From assembly GCA_963556195.1 (NCBI GenBank), contig OY744525.1:21387686-21451685 (forward strand): 64,000 bases of DNA, written 5' to 3'. Source of the DNA: Sepiola atlantica (taxonomy: Eukaryota > Mollusca > Cephalopoda > Sepiida > Sepiolidae). How positions within the stretch are numbered: the first letter of the stretch is position 1; the number at the start of each line of letters is the position of its first letter. The notes beneath the pieces are model-generated. The model was not told the origin of the DNA and made no database searches. It was given only the letters and a program-made list of their open reading frames with translations. The translations under genes and the position numbers were made by a program. Positions 31,780 through 43,309 of this stretch are shown here, piece by piece.

Positions 31780-32066
31780 ATCCTAAGTTATGTCAACTTT
31801 TATCGCACACGTGAAACGCTGAAACAAAAATTAGGTCAGAAAAATATAGTCGTCATCTAAACAAGTTGAGAAGAGGCTAGCTAAGGAAGAATGATAACTC
31901 AACTTTATAAACATGTCTTTTTTTAACTAGAAAATTATGAAAAGTAGTTATTCTTCTTTAGCTAGCATATTTCTCTTTGTTTACAAAGATTATGACTATA
32001 TTTTTCCGCCCAATTTTCATTTCAGCGTTTGATGTGGACAATAAAAGTTGCGATAACTTAGTGTTT
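31780..32066. repeat. Inverted-repeat element, arms ~120 bp
   Basis: 31,782-31,900 and about 31,945-32,064 fold back: 'taagttatgtcaacttttat' pairs with 'ataaaagttgcgataactta', and GCTAGCTAAGGAAGAAT pairs with ATTCTTCTTTAGCTAGC near the centre. Arms differ at several sites. Confidence 0.8.
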
Positions 32067-32159
32067 TTAATGTTATCTAAATGAATAAATTTAAATGCCA
32101 AAGTTTCTTCCATCCATCCTAACTATATTAACATTAAAACGGTTAATGCTTGTGTAATT

Positions 32160-32482
32160 CTGTGTAGTATATTTTCATGTCATGATATATTCTTCCCAGG
32201 CATTACCTTCTCTTTTGAGGGGTAGTATAGTATACATTCGTTCCTTATGATACCATTATCCCAGGATTACCCTCTTCTTTTTATGGGGGTGGGTGGGTAG
32301 TGCACTATCTATTCTGTTGTCATGATATCCTCCCAGGTATTAATTCCTCTTTTTTTGGGGGGAGGGGGAGGGGTAGTGAGTGTTCGTTCGTCATGATATC
32401 CTTTCAGTCATTACCTCCTCCTTTCGGGGGTCAGTGTATACAGTTCGTCCATCGTGATATCATCCTCCCAGCTTAGCAAAAA
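32160..32482 (+). repeat. Tandem array of U2-like units, block 2
   Basis: About five units with starts near 32,161, 32,221, 32,298, 32,373 and 32,431 (spacing 58-77 bp). They have the same layout as block 1: GTAGTAT-like start, CATGATAT block, CCCAGGCATTACC, T/G-rich end. Block 2 lies 1.1 kb from block 1, with two inverted-repeat elements between them. Confidence 0.7.
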
Positions 32483-32639
32483 TATGCGACCGGAGAGAGC
32501 ATATATTGACTAGTATTAAATAAAATAAAGTCTATTTCCCCCGTACTTTCGTGATCAATAGCTTTTTTTTTTATTCGATCTAATTAAATAATTGGTGAAT
32601 ATCGAAGAAATTATCTATGAAAAAAAGGCAAAGAAAGTC

Positions 32640-32998
32640 TTGTTTTGTCCTTTTCATTTTCTTTCTCTTTTCTTTTGGTGCCTTCGGCTGACTGACTTGC
32701 TACTATAAAAAGAGAGAAAGAGAGACGAGAGGAAGGGGTAAGAAACGAAGAAAACAGTATTTAATAGTGTCATAATTTCGTACCTGTTGTTATGGGTTAA
32801 TCAGTCAGCTTGCTGTATTTAGAGACAACGTTTATGAGTTCGAATCTCACGTGAGGCATAATTATTTTTCTCTAATTTTGTTACAAAATGAACATTTCAA
32901 ATTGCAATATTTTAAATGTTTATTTTTAATTTTTCTGTGAGCTACATAATATTTGGAAATTAGGATCCCAAGTGACGCTGGGTAGCCCTGCTAGTTCA
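32640..32998 (+). mobile_element. SINE-like repeat with tRNA-like B box, copy 1
   Basis: Contains GAGTTCGAATCTC (about 32,836-32,848), close to the RNA polymerase III B-box consensus, and ends with GGGTAGCCCTGCTAGTTC. It aligns in opposite orientation with 37,650-38,000. The A box is not clear. It could be a tRNA-derived SINE or a tRNA-like part of a larger element. Confidence 0.5.
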
Positions 32999-33239
32999 AA
33001 ATAAAATTTAAAAAACAACTTTTTCTCTCATTAAAATGCATAAATTCCAAGAGCCAACAATTGGACTTTTAAAAAAAACTAATAAGGTGTTTTTCCATGG
33101 TGATGGGATGGCAAAGAAACACCAATGTTTTCTATATTAATTTTTTTTAAATGTTTCAATATTTTTTTTACTTGTGAAAAATGAAACAAATATTTGTTAG
33201 TCATTAGAGATTGCCAAAGAATTGCATGTACATAACATT

Positions 33240-33343
33240 GATTGAAACTCCATTCTTACCTTATCGTTGAGAACAGGTAAACAAAGTTCTCAATATTTCA
33301 AAAGTAGATGCGGTAATTATATTTATAACTAGTTGCATTTGCA
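33240..33343. repeat. Left half of a repeat split by an insertion
   Basis: Aligns with 42,650-42,745 ('agtagatatgataattatatttataa' type). The right half continues at 34,245-34,320 and aligns with 42,735-42,810. At 42.7 kb the halves are contiguous. Confidence 0.55.
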
Positions 33344-33399
33344 TTTAAAATTTAGTCATGTTCACAATTTTTTTACTTTTTTAAATAGGATTAAAAAAA

Positions 33400-34092
33400 A
33401 AGATTGGGTACTACTCCAGATGAAGCGCCTAATTTCCGTGACTGCTCGGCGGCAACGATCGGGCAGGTCGCGGAAGCGCCCGAGAGCTGCCGAGACGAAA
33501 ACGAGGCTGAAGCAAAACTGAAAATCGTAAAATGGAAGAGTGGCAGACGACAATATAAGACGAAGAATACAAAAGAAAAAAATACGTATATTTGAAAAAA
33601 AAATAAAATGAACAAACCATAGCTGAAGAACTATAAATTTTTTTTTTTTTTTTTTTTCGTGGGCCAAATGAACCATTTTAATTTTTTTTCTGTCTTTTTT
33701 TTACATAAATCAAAGAAGTAAATGCTATTTATTTTACGATATTTAGGCAACTTTTTTTTTTGTCTTTTTTTTTTTACATAAAAACAAAGTATGTTATTTT
33801 TCTTAGGATATTTAGGCAAGTTTTTTTGTGTATATTTTTTTTTGGGGGGAGGGGAATTTCATATATTTTCCCGTCGAGGGTCAGGGCTTATGGATACATT
33901 TGCGGCCCGTTTGAAAGGTCTTCCTACCGCTTGTTTTGTTGTGCTGAGCGCAGATGATTGGCAGCAACCTGATCGGTCAGCTCTGCTTCAGCCTCGTTTT
34001 CGTCTCGGCAGCTCTCGGGCGGTTCCGCGACCTGCCCGATCGTTGCCGCCGAGCAGTCACGAAAATTAGGCGCTTCATCTGGAGTAGTACCA
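33400..34092. mobile_element. Candidate non-autonomous inverted-repeat transposon (~690 bp)
   Basis: Terminal arms 33,405-33,525 and about 33,975-34,092 are near-perfect inverted repeats with outer ends GGTACTACTCCAGATGAAGC. Arms are GC-rich in an AT-rich setting; the interior (33,530-33,960) is T-rich with no transposase. The five short overlapping frames through the arms are symmetry artefacts. The empty counterpart near 42.7 kb supports insertion. Target-site duplication not resolved. Confidence 0.75.
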
Positions 34093-34244
34093 AAAATTGT
34101 TTTAGTTTTCTATTTTATTTTTGATTTCAATAAATATTCAATTAATACTAAATACAAGAAAATAATTTAATGGGTATTTATAAAAGTTACACATGAGTGA
34201 AACACACACAGGCACACGTGATCTTGTTTGATAGTTTTATAAAT

Positions 34245-34320
34245 ATTGAAATAATTACTACTATGATCGAAAACAAAAAAGAAATGTCTTTAGAGACCAA
34301 CCTGTGTTCATAATTACATT
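34245..34320. repeat. Right half of the split repeat
   Basis: Reads 'atgatcgaaaac' then 'aagaaatg' and 'agaccaacctg', matching 42,755-42,800. Confidence 0.55.
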
Positions 34321-34496
34321 TTTATGACTTCAAACACTTATAATGATGAAATATTAAAACTAATACCTCCAGGGGAAAGGTGAGCCGCAGGTTTCTTTCT
34401 TCCCTCGCCGGTGTGAGTGTGGAGTTAAGTAGCACCGATTCTGGGCAGTAATATGCATTGATATTTATATAGGAATGTTACCATTCTTAAAATCTA

Positions 34497-35102
34497 CCCA
34501 TCAAATACATCCTAAGATGGAGTACTGCTGCCACATCTGGGGAGGTGCCGCTCAGGGCACTCTTTTTTTTTTTTGCTCGAAAGATTACAAAATCGACTTT
34601 GCAATCTAGTGAGGGAAGCTCTCTTCGATTCTCTACGGACCTTTTCTCGCAGAACAGACGTTGCTAGTCTTTCTCTACTCTATCGTTATTTCCATGGAAA
34701 GTTCATGACTGAGCTCCAATCTTTGGTTCTTCACCATAAGATATTCATTCACATTCGTCTTTTTACTACAAATGCAAAGAACTTTCCTTTCTCCGTGTGC
34801 CTAACATCAAACGAAATTTCCATGAACAGAGTTTCTTTCCAAGAACTTCCTATCTGTGGAATACATTACAATGGGATTGCTTTCCTGCAGACTACAGCAT
34901 AGTCGTCTTCAAATCCAATGTTAAATACTTGCCATAAACCATCTCCCATAAGTAATCAAATTTTGTTCATTCCATTTATAGTTTTCATTCCTCTCATAAC
35001 ATTCTTCATCATTCAACTGACATTTATCCATCTCTTTAACTCTTATCCTCGAGTGGCTTATAGCTTTGATAAGTGGTGACTCATTAGTAAAAAAAAAAAA
35101 AT
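34497..35102 (+). mobile_element. Family L LINE, 3' fragment
   Basis: Reads HPKMEYCCHIWGGAAQ (about 34,505-34,555), then frameshifted remnants of the post-RT block, FQELPICG and the family tail 'cctcgagtggcttatagc' with 'gataagtggtgac' (35,047-35,085). It ends in an A run (35,088-35,102). Internal T10 insertion at about 34,563-34,574. No catalytic residues. Confidence 0.8.
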
Positions 35103-35591
35103 GCCATTCCATTAAGTATTTTTAGGTCAACTCTGCCTTTAACTTAAAAACTATCAAAAAGATGACAAATATCGAAAATACAAACAAAATTAAATAAAGA
35201 ATAAGTTTTACTTTCTATGACAAGGAGGAGCAAAAAAAAAAAAAAATAATAATTACTGCATGATAATTATCAAAATTCATTTCAAGAAGCAAATGAGATG
35301 AGATCAAAATCGCCCTAACCCTCACCCTACACAGATGACACCTAAAGAATAACCTAGAATGTTACTTCCCTTTCCAAAACGAAATTTAGATTTATTTTAC
35401 AAAAACAAAGAACTGAAAACAGAATAACAAATCATCTTTTAAAAAAAAAAAAAAAATCAGTATCTTTAAGTTTTGTGTTTTTTTCTGATTAAAACTCAGC
35501 GCATATTTAATGATTCGAGTCTCTATACACTAAACACGAAAACTGTGACAAAATATTTAAAAATCAAAAGACAAAAAGATTACATTATTAT

Positions 35592-35629
<38 letters not shown>

Positions 35630-36865
35630 AAACAAATGAGAAAGTAACAATTAAAATTCCACACTCTTGGAAACAAATTATTGGCATCCATGATTATAAT
35701 TACTTTTGTTGTGAATGTCATCGCTTTAATGTTTGTTTGTTGGAGTTTTTTATATTCTTGTAAATGCATTCTTTGCTTTTGTTTCAGCTTTTTTCAGGGG
35801 TTCATCTTCATTTTCCAGAGAAATTATCAATGAAGAAGCTTTCGTTAACATACTTAAAACCTAAACACGCAAGAATAATTATTACCTGAATCTTTTAGGA
35901 TGAAGAAGAGAATTATCATTATTTACATCTGTTTCTCTCCTGACTGTTACTTGGGTGTTCCTTAATTTAAAAATAAATATGGGGCAATTTTAGTTTATCG
36001 GTACAAACGTGTTTATCTAAAGATCCAAGATAGTGGCCAAAGACCAATAATTTAACACTTTTCTAAAAAAGAAAAAAAAAACCCAAGTCAGTTCATAATA
36101 AAAATGAGACATTTTAAGTCAACAAAATCCGAATATGCTATCAGGTTGTGTAATTAAAGTGTTTACATTGTAAATGTGACAATTTTCTTACAATACAAAG
36201 TTTTACGGTTAAATTTTTAGATGGAGGATTTATTTTTGGCTGAAGACCGTGTTAAGCTAACAAATATTTTATATTATAGCATTTAAGTTTTAAGCGACTG
36301 TGTGTTCATGTATATTTTCCCCCTGAACACGAAGCTGCCATGTTTTTTTGTTGTTGTGTTATCACGGATAAAACATGCATTGGAGGAAGAGAAAAAAGGA
36401 TAATAGAAACAATTGTATTTACATAGATACGCATTTATTCTCACATAAACAGTTTGTTGAAGACAAATGTAAAAGTAGGATATTAAACATGCAAGATGGT
36501 ACTTAATGTGATATATAAAAGAGTAAAAACCACAGACAATAATGACTAAAGAGAGAATACATTAAAGTTCCAGTGCAATAAGAAAGTCATATGTTTCAGG
36601 GTTTTAGATAAAAAAGACACATGAGCAATGGATAAGTTAATATTACTTACATTTGAGTTAGACTGTTCTGGGAATCTATGAGACTGCTACCAGAATTAAG
36701 CCTATACAAAAGGTGCCTGACAGACATGGCATCTGTAATTCTAAAGGCCATGCGAAGATGGACAGCTGGTCAGACCACGTCCGATAGCTTTGAAAGCCTA
36801 GTAAAAAAAAAAGAGAGCCTCGTTCTGAATTTCCGTACAATCGTGGAATGATTTTTTAAACTTTT
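35103..36865. other. AT-rich stretch with a (GAT)12 microsatellite
   Basis: (GAT)n at 35,593-35,629. The segment 36,640-36,800 has more balanced composition (possible old exon or repeat), but I recognise nothing. Confidence 0.5.
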
Positions 36866-37085
36866 TTTTTTATAGAAATCACTTTAAACAAGACATGAAG
36901 CCATTTGATGTAAGGAGCTAAAAAACAAAAAACAATACCACTTCAAGGTCAAAAACTAGCCAACGATAAGTGTTAGATGGATAGATTCTGACCAAAAAAA
37001 CAGCAATTCTTCCCACTTTGTCAGAAACATCGTTTATGGAATGTGAGGACTAAAGGACAAAATAAGGAAAGCATTACGAGGATGC
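36866..37085 (+). repeat. Dispersed repeat R2, copy 2
   Basis: Direct partner of 29,420-29,650, 7.4 kb away, similar over about 220 bp. Confidence 0.8.
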
Positions 37086-37649
37086 CGTAAGTAAACCCAA
37101 GGTCCACTTTCTACTCTCCCTGGATACGAGAGTGAATTTCCCTAACGTTGGCCAGAATAAGTCAAGGGAGATCACTCGGATAATTCTGGAGCCAACAACT
37201 GTAGAGGGCAATTTTACAGTAAAGCTACATAAGTGAACTACCTTGCTAAACATTGAACAAGCCGTTTTTTTTTCAAAAATTTATTTTTTTATAATCTGAC
37301 AGTAATTCAAAAAATCATATTAAAAGAAATCCATAACAGAACTGACGTAATCGTAAATATTTTGTACCGGCAAACTAAAACTTGACGATAAACGTCAGCA
37401 TCATCAATTCATACAAGTTAGGTAAACATGAACTTACCCAAATAATAAATAACACTCATATTTAAATAGAGAAAGCAAACATCACTGCACATAAATGAAC
37501 AATGCATCTGAAGTAATCCAGAGGAGAGCGAAACCTAGTAATATTATAAATGGTCATGAGAGCACGAATAGAAATAAAAACCTATGTAAATGACGATAAC
37601 TCCTTATTAAAAAAAAATCAGATAAAGTTTGTTTTAAATTTATACTTTA
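37086..37649. other. Unassigned stretch
   Basis: Balanced composition to about 37,250, then AT-rich. No domain recognised. Confidence 0.4.
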
Positions 37650-38000
37650 TTAGCTAGGTATCCCAGATTTCCGTAAATTATGCAGATTGCAGAAAATAAA
37701 AATAAAAGTGAAACTCAACAATCTACTTAATATTGTAACCTGAAATACCTTGGGACAAAATTAGAGTAAAATAATTATGCCCCAGGTGAGGTTCGAACTC
37801 ATAAAATCTGTCCTTAAGTATGGTACTATAACTAATTTATCAACAGAGACAAGTACAAAATGGTGACACTCTTAAATAAATAAAAAAATTTCTCCTCCCT
37901 CTCTCTGTCTCTCTCTCTCTCTCTCTTTAGAGTCGAATGTCGGTCAACCAAAGGCAATGAAAGAAAGGGGAGAAAGAAAACAAAAAAGTAAAATTAAGAT
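37650..38000 (-). mobile_element. SINE-like repeat with tRNA-like B box, copy 2
   Basis: Reverse strand has GAGTTCGAACCTCACC (37,787-37,802), a good B box, and the same order of blocks as copy 1, including TATTTAAGAGTGTCA and a GA-rich segment (37,905-37,930). The edge motif here is decayed (TTAGCTAGGTATCCCA). Confidence 0.5.
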
Positions 38001-40060
38001 TTTTTTTTTTCATTGAAAAAAAAACAAAAAGACTTATTAAATTAGTATCCAGTGATTTGAGTGGCAGTATTTGGACTTCTGACTGTGAGAGTAAAAACTT
38101 CTCCTTTTTTTTGTTTATGATTAAATGTTGAAATCGATTTTAAATATGTTTTTTTTTAACAACACAGACCAATATTTGCTTTATATGATTGGCGAAACAG
38201 ATTTTTGTGTAGCTTTTAGCAAAAAAGCTATTGATCACAAAATTATGGTGGAAATCGTCTTTACTTCTTATATATAAAGTGAATACACTTTTTCCCCTGT
38301 ACATTTGACGAGAGTAAGAATATAACAACATGCATCATAGGCTACTAAACTCACTACTCTATTCAGCTTATTCACTAAAGCATGTTTCAAGAAATTTATG
38401 ATTATTTTCACCATCTAACAATAAATATTACTTTTAGAACGCCATCACAGACTCTCACAAAAACATACTCCATACAGATGGTAGCAAACAGTTGTCGCTC
38501 TAACATTTTCCTACTCCCACCCTCCTACTTAGCGCCTGTAAATAAATTACATCGGATAATTTATACATTGATCACCGTAATTGTTTCATTTCATTCTTCT
38601 AACAATTTCATACATAATATACCGGATTCATAAATCAAATAATAAACCATCCCTTCCTCATTTCAGAATATCGGATTACATAATATTATTTACTGTCCTT
38701 AGTTACTTACAACTATTAACAATACACTTCAATTCATTCCGGATTTTAAGAATTAAATAAACGGGTTCAGTTCTATCGTACATTGACTCAAAATGGCGTC
38801 ACGTACCTATCAATCTCATCAAGTAAATCCATTTCAGTTACGGATCATCCATTGTTACACGTATAATTTCTTTTTCACCTTATACATTTTTGCCATAAAC
38901 ATTTAGGCAGTTACATACATAACACTTTTAAGGCTTCTAACTCAATTTAAAACAAAACACAGCGTAAAACGAACAGATGCCTTCAGTTAAAAAACATCCA
39001 ATTGCTCATAGATATCTTATGGAGGCCCATACTATCTTTTTTACAAAAAGCTGCCAGTAATAATTCAGACACAACACAGGTAAAAAAATTTCGATTTTAA
39101 CCATCCATATGTATCAAACAGTGCTCAAACAATCGCAAAACCTCAGAATTTAGTTTTTCCCAGAAAATATTACTTTTCTTTCCTATGCTTCTTTTCCTTT
39201 ATAATTATCGAAAACAACGTTATTTTGTGGATTTTAAATTCTACTTGATATGTCTTCTACTGAGCATATAATTTCTTTCCTTTTTTCTTTTTATTTAAAC
39301 TTTTACTATTTATAAACATCCGCTCTCTACGTCTGGCACCCTCACTCCCTTTCCCCCTCTCTCTCTCTTTACTTATTGCAATAAAAAATGCTTAATTTAA
39401 TTAGATTTATTTTTATTTATTAATTTTTATTTTCAAAATATACTTAACCTTAAATTCGTAGTATCTGTGACTTAATCTCTTTTCTTCTCAGCCAGTGAAT
39501 GACACATTTTTCTAGACTGCGGCAATTTTTATTTTTTTGATTACTTTTCGTTTTTTTTTTTAAGTATTTGTTTATTTTACAATTCGTTTGCATATTTTTT
39601 TGTTTATTTTTTACTAAGTGTTATGATACTTATTCTTTTCTCTCCTCTGTCAGCGAACAAGAAATCCTTCTAGACTGCGGAAATTTTTATTTTTACCCCA
39701 CAGGAAATGGATTTTCAACACATTAAAAACCACCATTGTTTTTTTCATTTTGTGTAAATTCAATCTTCAACCAAAATGGGCACTCAGGATTGGAATAAAA
39801 ATTGCCTCAATCCAGACGGATTTTCACATCACTGACCTTGGTAAGTTTCACACCTATTTTGGGATCACATTTACATCTCTTTTTGGGGGAGGGGGGAGTG
39901 ATTTTTACTTTTACTTACAAATGTAGGGGAAGTAGTCACACAAAACATAGATAAATCTATTGTTTGATTCAAAACATGGATAAATCCCCTTTTTACTCAC
40001 CTAAAGTACTTTCATGGTCCTTTTCAACTACTTTTTTTTAAAGAACTTATACTCTAGTAT
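38001..40060. other. AT-rich stretch with a 155 bp direct duplication
   Basis: 'ttctagactgcgg' followed by 'aatttttatttt' occurs at about 39,511 and 39,668, preceded in both by a CTCAGCCAGTGAATGA-like or CTGTCAGCGAACAAGA-like block. No gene recognised in 2 kb. Confidence 0.5.
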
Positions 40061-40061
40061 T

Positions 40062-40110
40062 TATATATCTCTATTGCACAACGCCGGTGCAGGAGGAGCC
40101 TGCTAGTTAT
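40062..40110 (-). repeat. Dispersed repeat edge motif
   Basis: Minus strand reads AACTAGCAGGCTCCTCCTGC then 'accggcgttgtgc', similar in layout to the motifs at 22,772 and 32,998. Confidence 0.4.
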
Positions 40111-41044
40111 ATATGAAATTAAAACAATATATAAAAGAGAAATACATTTAGTCTATGGCAAGTAAATATCAATTGTCTAATCAGTCAGTGCGTTCAGCTG
40201 TCAACCAAAAGATTTACAATACACCTGAAGAAAGCATATAAGCCAAAACGTAGTAGAATATAAATATCAACAAAATAATCGTTTTTTATTCAAAAACTGA
40301 TTTGTATTCATTCATTTAGTTGTTTAATCTTCATTAATAATTCATCATTTTCTAACTGAAATGTTTCTGATTCTTTGCAATTGTTGAATATTGATGGAAG
40401 TACATCTACTAGTTGCTAGTGTTCAGATATATTTTGGAAAACAAGAAACGTTTCAGACAAAAAGTCACAAAGGGTTTAAAGGATCGGCCCTGCTGTATTG
40501 TAAGAAAAGAAAGTCAATGATATTTCGCCGGATATGATGTCAGACATGATCGACGGAGATTAGCAGGCACAACTCTTGACAGTTCAGCAAAAGCGACTGC
40601 ACTAAGAAAATGCGTTTTTAAGATGTTTAAACAAAAACGGTAAATAATTAAGCAATGTGCTTAAACTATAAATAACTCTCTTTTTCTCCTTCCTCCTTTT
40701 GACTTTTCAGCTACAAGACGAGGATCTGGCTGAATAAATCCTTCATTCTTCTTAAGCGTGTAGCTTGAATCCATTGAATAATTATATTAAGAACGCATTC
40801 ATTTGCAAGAAATCAATATACATGCAAACCGACACAGGTCAGCAACAAAAGTCTGATTTTAAGTTGAGTAAAACATTAATGATTAAAAGACATTTTGGAA
40901 CTAAATGATTCCATAAATGTCCTTTTCATGATGCTCCTATCCCTATGCAACACAATTACACCTGCATCAAAAAACAACTTTATATTTTTGAATAAACCAA
41001 TTTTTGGCATAGCTACTCCAATTATAATACATTTTTAGAATATC
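40111..41044. other. Unassigned stretch with one weak hammerhead-like phrase
   Basis: 'acctgaagaaagcatataagccaaaacg' type wording at 40,222-40,250 resembles the CTGAAGA...AAAACG relics but has no solid stem II. Otherwise AT-rich. Confidence 0.35.
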
Positions 41045-41555
41045 AATGTAGAAGATAGAGAATCAGCAAGATCTTGATCATTAATGCTCTTCAAAGTGCT
41101 GCCATAGACCATTGTGTCATCTGCATAGATGATCTCGGAATATGATTTGGAAGATCATTAGTAAAAAATCTTAAAGAGAGTTAGGCCCAGAAAAGATCCT
41201 CAAGGTATGTCAATATGGATACTATGTGCTTCAGACTTCTGTCCATCAACAAATACTTTTATAGAGGGAAAGAATGTGATGGTTGAGAAGACATTGCCAG
41301 ATATTCCATAGTTGGCAAGTTTGTGAAGCAACCATTTCAAAGGCCTTTGATATGTCAAGAGTTATTGCCTTAGAGACAAAGACCCTATATCGAGAGATTC
41401 ACTGATATTATGTTATATTACAGTCAGCACGTCAGCAGTTGATTTTGCAGGACGAAATCCATATTGTTTTTCACTAAGTATAGTTATTGGTAGTTGACAA
41501 CTGCAGAGCGCTAAAATGGTCCTAAATTGCAAAATCCGCAGGACAGACTGAGAAA
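41045..41555 (-). mobile_element. Family L LINE, reverse transcriptase core fragment
   Basis: Reverse strand, aligned with 11,525-12,080 of the longest copy. It keeps an intact YADD catalytic box (41,116-41,127), a damaged AGVPQG region and the KAFD region, with internal deletions near 41,330 and 41,500. Both ends are truncated and no 3' tail is present, so this piece was probably cut out of a longer insertion. Confidence 0.85.
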
Positions 41556-41815
41556 GAGACTTAAATCAGTGACCAATTGACAACTCGAATAGAAAAAGAC
41601 TAAGAAAAATTCATCCAATTTGATACCCTAAAAAAAAAAAACAACAAAAGCACAAAATAAATTTCGAAGTCCCCCAACCAAAAGTTAGCACCAGTCAAAT
41701 TCATCAACTTGTCTTTCCTCTCCAACAAGGGAACCATAACCTTTCGTTTTTACTACGGTTACACATCTGTGTTCCAATAAATATTTGTTACTGTTCAGAA
41801 TGTGTTTTTCTTGTT

Positions 41816-42157
41816 TTGGGGTTTCTAACCAAGTTCTTGACTAAGCTGTGCCAACATCAAAGTTTTACAGATCTTTTAAAACATAGTGTGGTCATAGAAC
41901 CATTAACAGAGCAACCAATTGGAATGCATACGTTCCCCTGCACATTTGATCACAGTGACAACGTTGTTTATCTGATTCAATTATTTTTCACTTCAAGAAA
42001 ACGATGCTTTGACAACTATGGGGCTGAAAATGCCCTACAAATTCACAAAACTTGCAAATCATTCACAAATCAAATTTCACATTCATTAGTTTCTGCTCAA
42101 AATCAACCATCATTTGATGATCTTTGGGTGTTTAAAAAATTTAATCAAAAGTACTGA
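41816..42157 (+). CDS. Unrecognised 113-codon open frame
   Basis: Mixed-composition frame of 113 codons with balanced residue use (several Cys, His and Phe), unlike the repeat-driven frames nearby. I recognise no domain, signal peptide or membrane segment. It could be an exon-like remnant of a mobile element or chance. No splice or promoter evidence supports it as a gene. Confidence 0.15.
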   Translation: MGFLTKFLTKLCQHQSFTDLLKHSVVIEPLTEQPIGMHTFPCTFDHSDNVVYLIQLFFTSRKRCFDNYGAENALQIHKTCKSFTNQISHSLVSAQNQPSFDDLWVFKKFNQKY

Positions 42158-42185
42158 AATCTTTTACTCAATAATAAAGACCAAT

Positions 42186-42360
42186 GTGTATTTATTTGCA
42201 TATAAATAAATATAAATCCGTCCCATTACAAAATCTAGCAAGTAAAAAAACTGCCTGGTTTGGGAGAAGGGAGAAAGCAAATAGAAAGTCAGACCCCTCC
42301 CCATCGTCTGAAATAAATTTGGAAAGAAGTCCTTCACTCTATTTCCATAATGAGACGTTT
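42186..42360 (+). repeat. Dispersed repeat R1, copy 2
   Basis: Aligned with 10,181-10,345 (same strand) and 47,161-47,335 (opposite strand). With the 47 kb copy the similarity extends to 'atgagacgttttcttt' and beyond (to about 42,480). Confidence 0.75.
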
Positions 42361-43309
42361 TCTTTCTTAGTTTTCCTTTTACCTTTCTATACGGATTGTT
42401 GTTTTTTCTTTCTTTTTCCTTTTTTAAACTTTCCAGTTCGAGACGTTTTCTTTCCTTCTCTTTTTTAACTTCATTGATGAGACGTTATTTTATATAAATA
42501 CTAATGCGAACACAGGTGAAGAATAATTTTCTTCCGTCATTTTTGACAAAGGGTGTACACTCGCATATTAAGTAGTTAAAATAATAACATTTACAACCAT
42601 TCTCTTTAATTTACCATGAAATGCACATGAACATGCTAGTACCAATAATTGGAATTCCATTTTTATTTTATCGGTTGACAAGAGAGAGAAAAAGTCTCCG
42701 TACTTCAAGAGTAGATATGATAATTATATTTATAATCATGACTAATATGATCGAAAACCGAAAAGAAATGCTTTTAGAGAACAACCTGAGCTGATAATTA
42801 GCCGGCATTTATGAAACGTGAAAATGTAGTTTTCTTTTCTTATTCTTAGTTTCTAATTCACATCCATTTATACAATTATTAGCCGATAGGCTTCTCATCT
42901 TTAGTCCAAAACTCAGACATATATATATATATATAAGATTTCAAACATTTGAAGTAATGGGTGATCTCAGACAGTATAAAGAAAATTACAGTGAGTAATT
43001 GTAAACTTGAAAAGAGATAAGGTGGTGGTGGTGGTGGTGGGGAAGAGGTGGTAAGTTATCATGAAGATATTTATTATCTTTGATTGTAGCTGTGCTACAT
43101 TGAAATTTCAACAGTGATTTAGGATAATCAAGGTTTGGGTGTTCTTTATGAAACGAGCTGAAGTGAGAAGAGTGAGAGGAGAGATGTGGCAATTGGAGAG
43201 CAAGAGAGGAGAGAGCGAAAGCTAAAAAGAAAAAGAGAATTGTTGAAGGTAGACAGAGTAAAGGAAGCGGAGGTACAGCGAAAGGAGAGAGAATGAGGAG
43301 AGAAACAAT
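42361..43309. other. AT-rich stretch with the empty-site repeat and a (GGT)7 run
   Basis: 42,650-42,810 is the uninterrupted counterpart of the split repeat at 33.2/34.3 kb. (TA)n lies at 42,921-42,936 and (GGT)n at 43,021-43,041. Confidence 0.5.

Noticed and set aside
32836..32848. True tRNA gene
   Set aside because: Only a B box is convincing; no cloverleaf could be drawn.
33362..34069. Several overlapping frames around 33.4-34.0 kb
   Set aside because: They arise from the two GC-rich inverted arms read in different frames.
40222..40250. CTGAAGA...AAAACG as a hammerhead
   Set aside because: No convincing stem II and GAAA is lost; kept only as a weak relic in the features.
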